Shown one piece after another: positions 7,184 to 7,833 of a stretch of DNA of 7,833 nucleotides (its first letter is position 1; each line of letters begins with the position of its first letter). The notes below the pieces were generated by a model. The model did not search any database. It was not told the DNA's origin and saw nothing but the letters and a program-made list of their open reading frames with translations. The position numbers and the translations under genes are program-made. Origin of the DNA: CAYWYR01 sp964462685 (GTDB taxonomy: Bacteria; Bacteroidota; Ignavibacteria; Kapaibacteriales; UBA2268); assembly GCA_964462685.1 (NCBI GenBank), contig CAYWYR010000036.1, forward strand, positions 1 through 7,833. Direction: 5' to 3'.

Positions 7184-7299
7184 CTTGGCATCGACCTACT
7201 CTCCCACCAGGTCGCCCCGGCAGTACCATCGGCGCAGCAGGGCTTAACTTCTCTGTTCGGAATGGAAAGAGGTGTGTCCCCTGCGCAATAGACACCAAG
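7184..7299 (-). rRNA. rrf: 5S ribosomal RNA
   Basis: Complete 5S rRNA of about 116 nt, part of the large ribosomal subunit. The ends form the expected 9-bp helix I (CTTGGTGTC at 7299-7291 with GATGCCAAG at 7192-7184, including G-U pairs). Inside are the conserved CCATTCCGAACAGAGAAGTTAAG-type loop B/C region (about 7240-7265), the GATGGTACTGC segment and the GGGAGAGTAGGTCG segment. It is downstream of 23S in the same direction and is followed by the operon terminator; no tRNA comes after it. Ends are taken from helix I and may be off by one or two bases. Confidence 0.96.
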
Positions 7300-7428
7300 A
7301 ATCTTTTTGGATTCTAGATTGGGATAGATTTGTTTTAAGTAGAAAGCTTATTATAGTCATTAATATCAAAACCGGGTCATAGAGTCAGGCGTTCTTAAAA
7401 AAGCGTGAACAAAGAATGTCAGTTATTT
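7300..7428 (-). other. 23S-5S internal transcribed spacer
   Basis: About 130 bases of AT-rich spacer with no tRNA. On the minus strand a small hairpin (AGAATC at 7315-7310 pairing with GATTCT at 7303-7298) runs into the first two bases of 5S and may guide 5S 5' processing. Around 7390-7410 GTTC and GAAC flank a run of As and could form part of the 23S 3' processing structure, but its 5' partner lies outside the window. Confidence 0.6.

Positions 7429-7833
<405 letters not shown>

Overview
The window looks like ordinary chromosome from an AT-rich member of the Bacteroidota/Balneolota/Rhodothermota group. Four things point there. The first gene encodes a secreted FG-GAP/VCBS plus ASPIC/UnbV protein whose tail resembles a type IX secretion (T9SS) sorting domain. 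Most start codons lack a Shine-Dalgarno sequence and follow A/T-rich leaders. The branched-chain aminotransferase is of the long type. The 23S and 5S sequences are clearly bacterial. A marine Balneolaceae-like organism is my best guess, but the sequence alone does not settle the family.

Layout, left to right. A large secreted, probably calcium-binding surface protein lies on the + strand (32-3031). It ends at a hairpin that it may share with a convergent gene. Two minus-strand genes follow: a PaaY-like gamma-carbonic-anhydrase/hexapeptide protein (3139-3753) and, upstream of it, the branched-chain amino acid aminotransferase ilvE (3837-4934). A strong terminator separates the two. A 131-base AT-rich region divides ilvE from a divergently transcribed NfeD-type membrane serine protease (5070-6386). 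Next is a decayed minus-strand GNAT acetyltransferase gene (about 6510-6984) that carries two internal stops and one frameshift. The window closes with the 3' end of an rRNA operon on the minus strand: the end of 23S, a spacer of about 130 bases, 5S, and a strong terminator. The rRNA operon therefore reads toward the pseudogene.

The genes do not form one pathway. They look like independent housekeeping or envelope loci, each with its own transcription signals. I see no CRISPR array, transposase, integrase, attachment site, toxin-antitoxin pair or phage gene, and no convincing undescribed system. The observations most worth checking are the reconstructed GNAT pseudogene, the odd start of ilvE (a TTG start preceded, in another frame, by an ATG whose frame could be joined by one base), and the domain mosaic of the large secreted protein.
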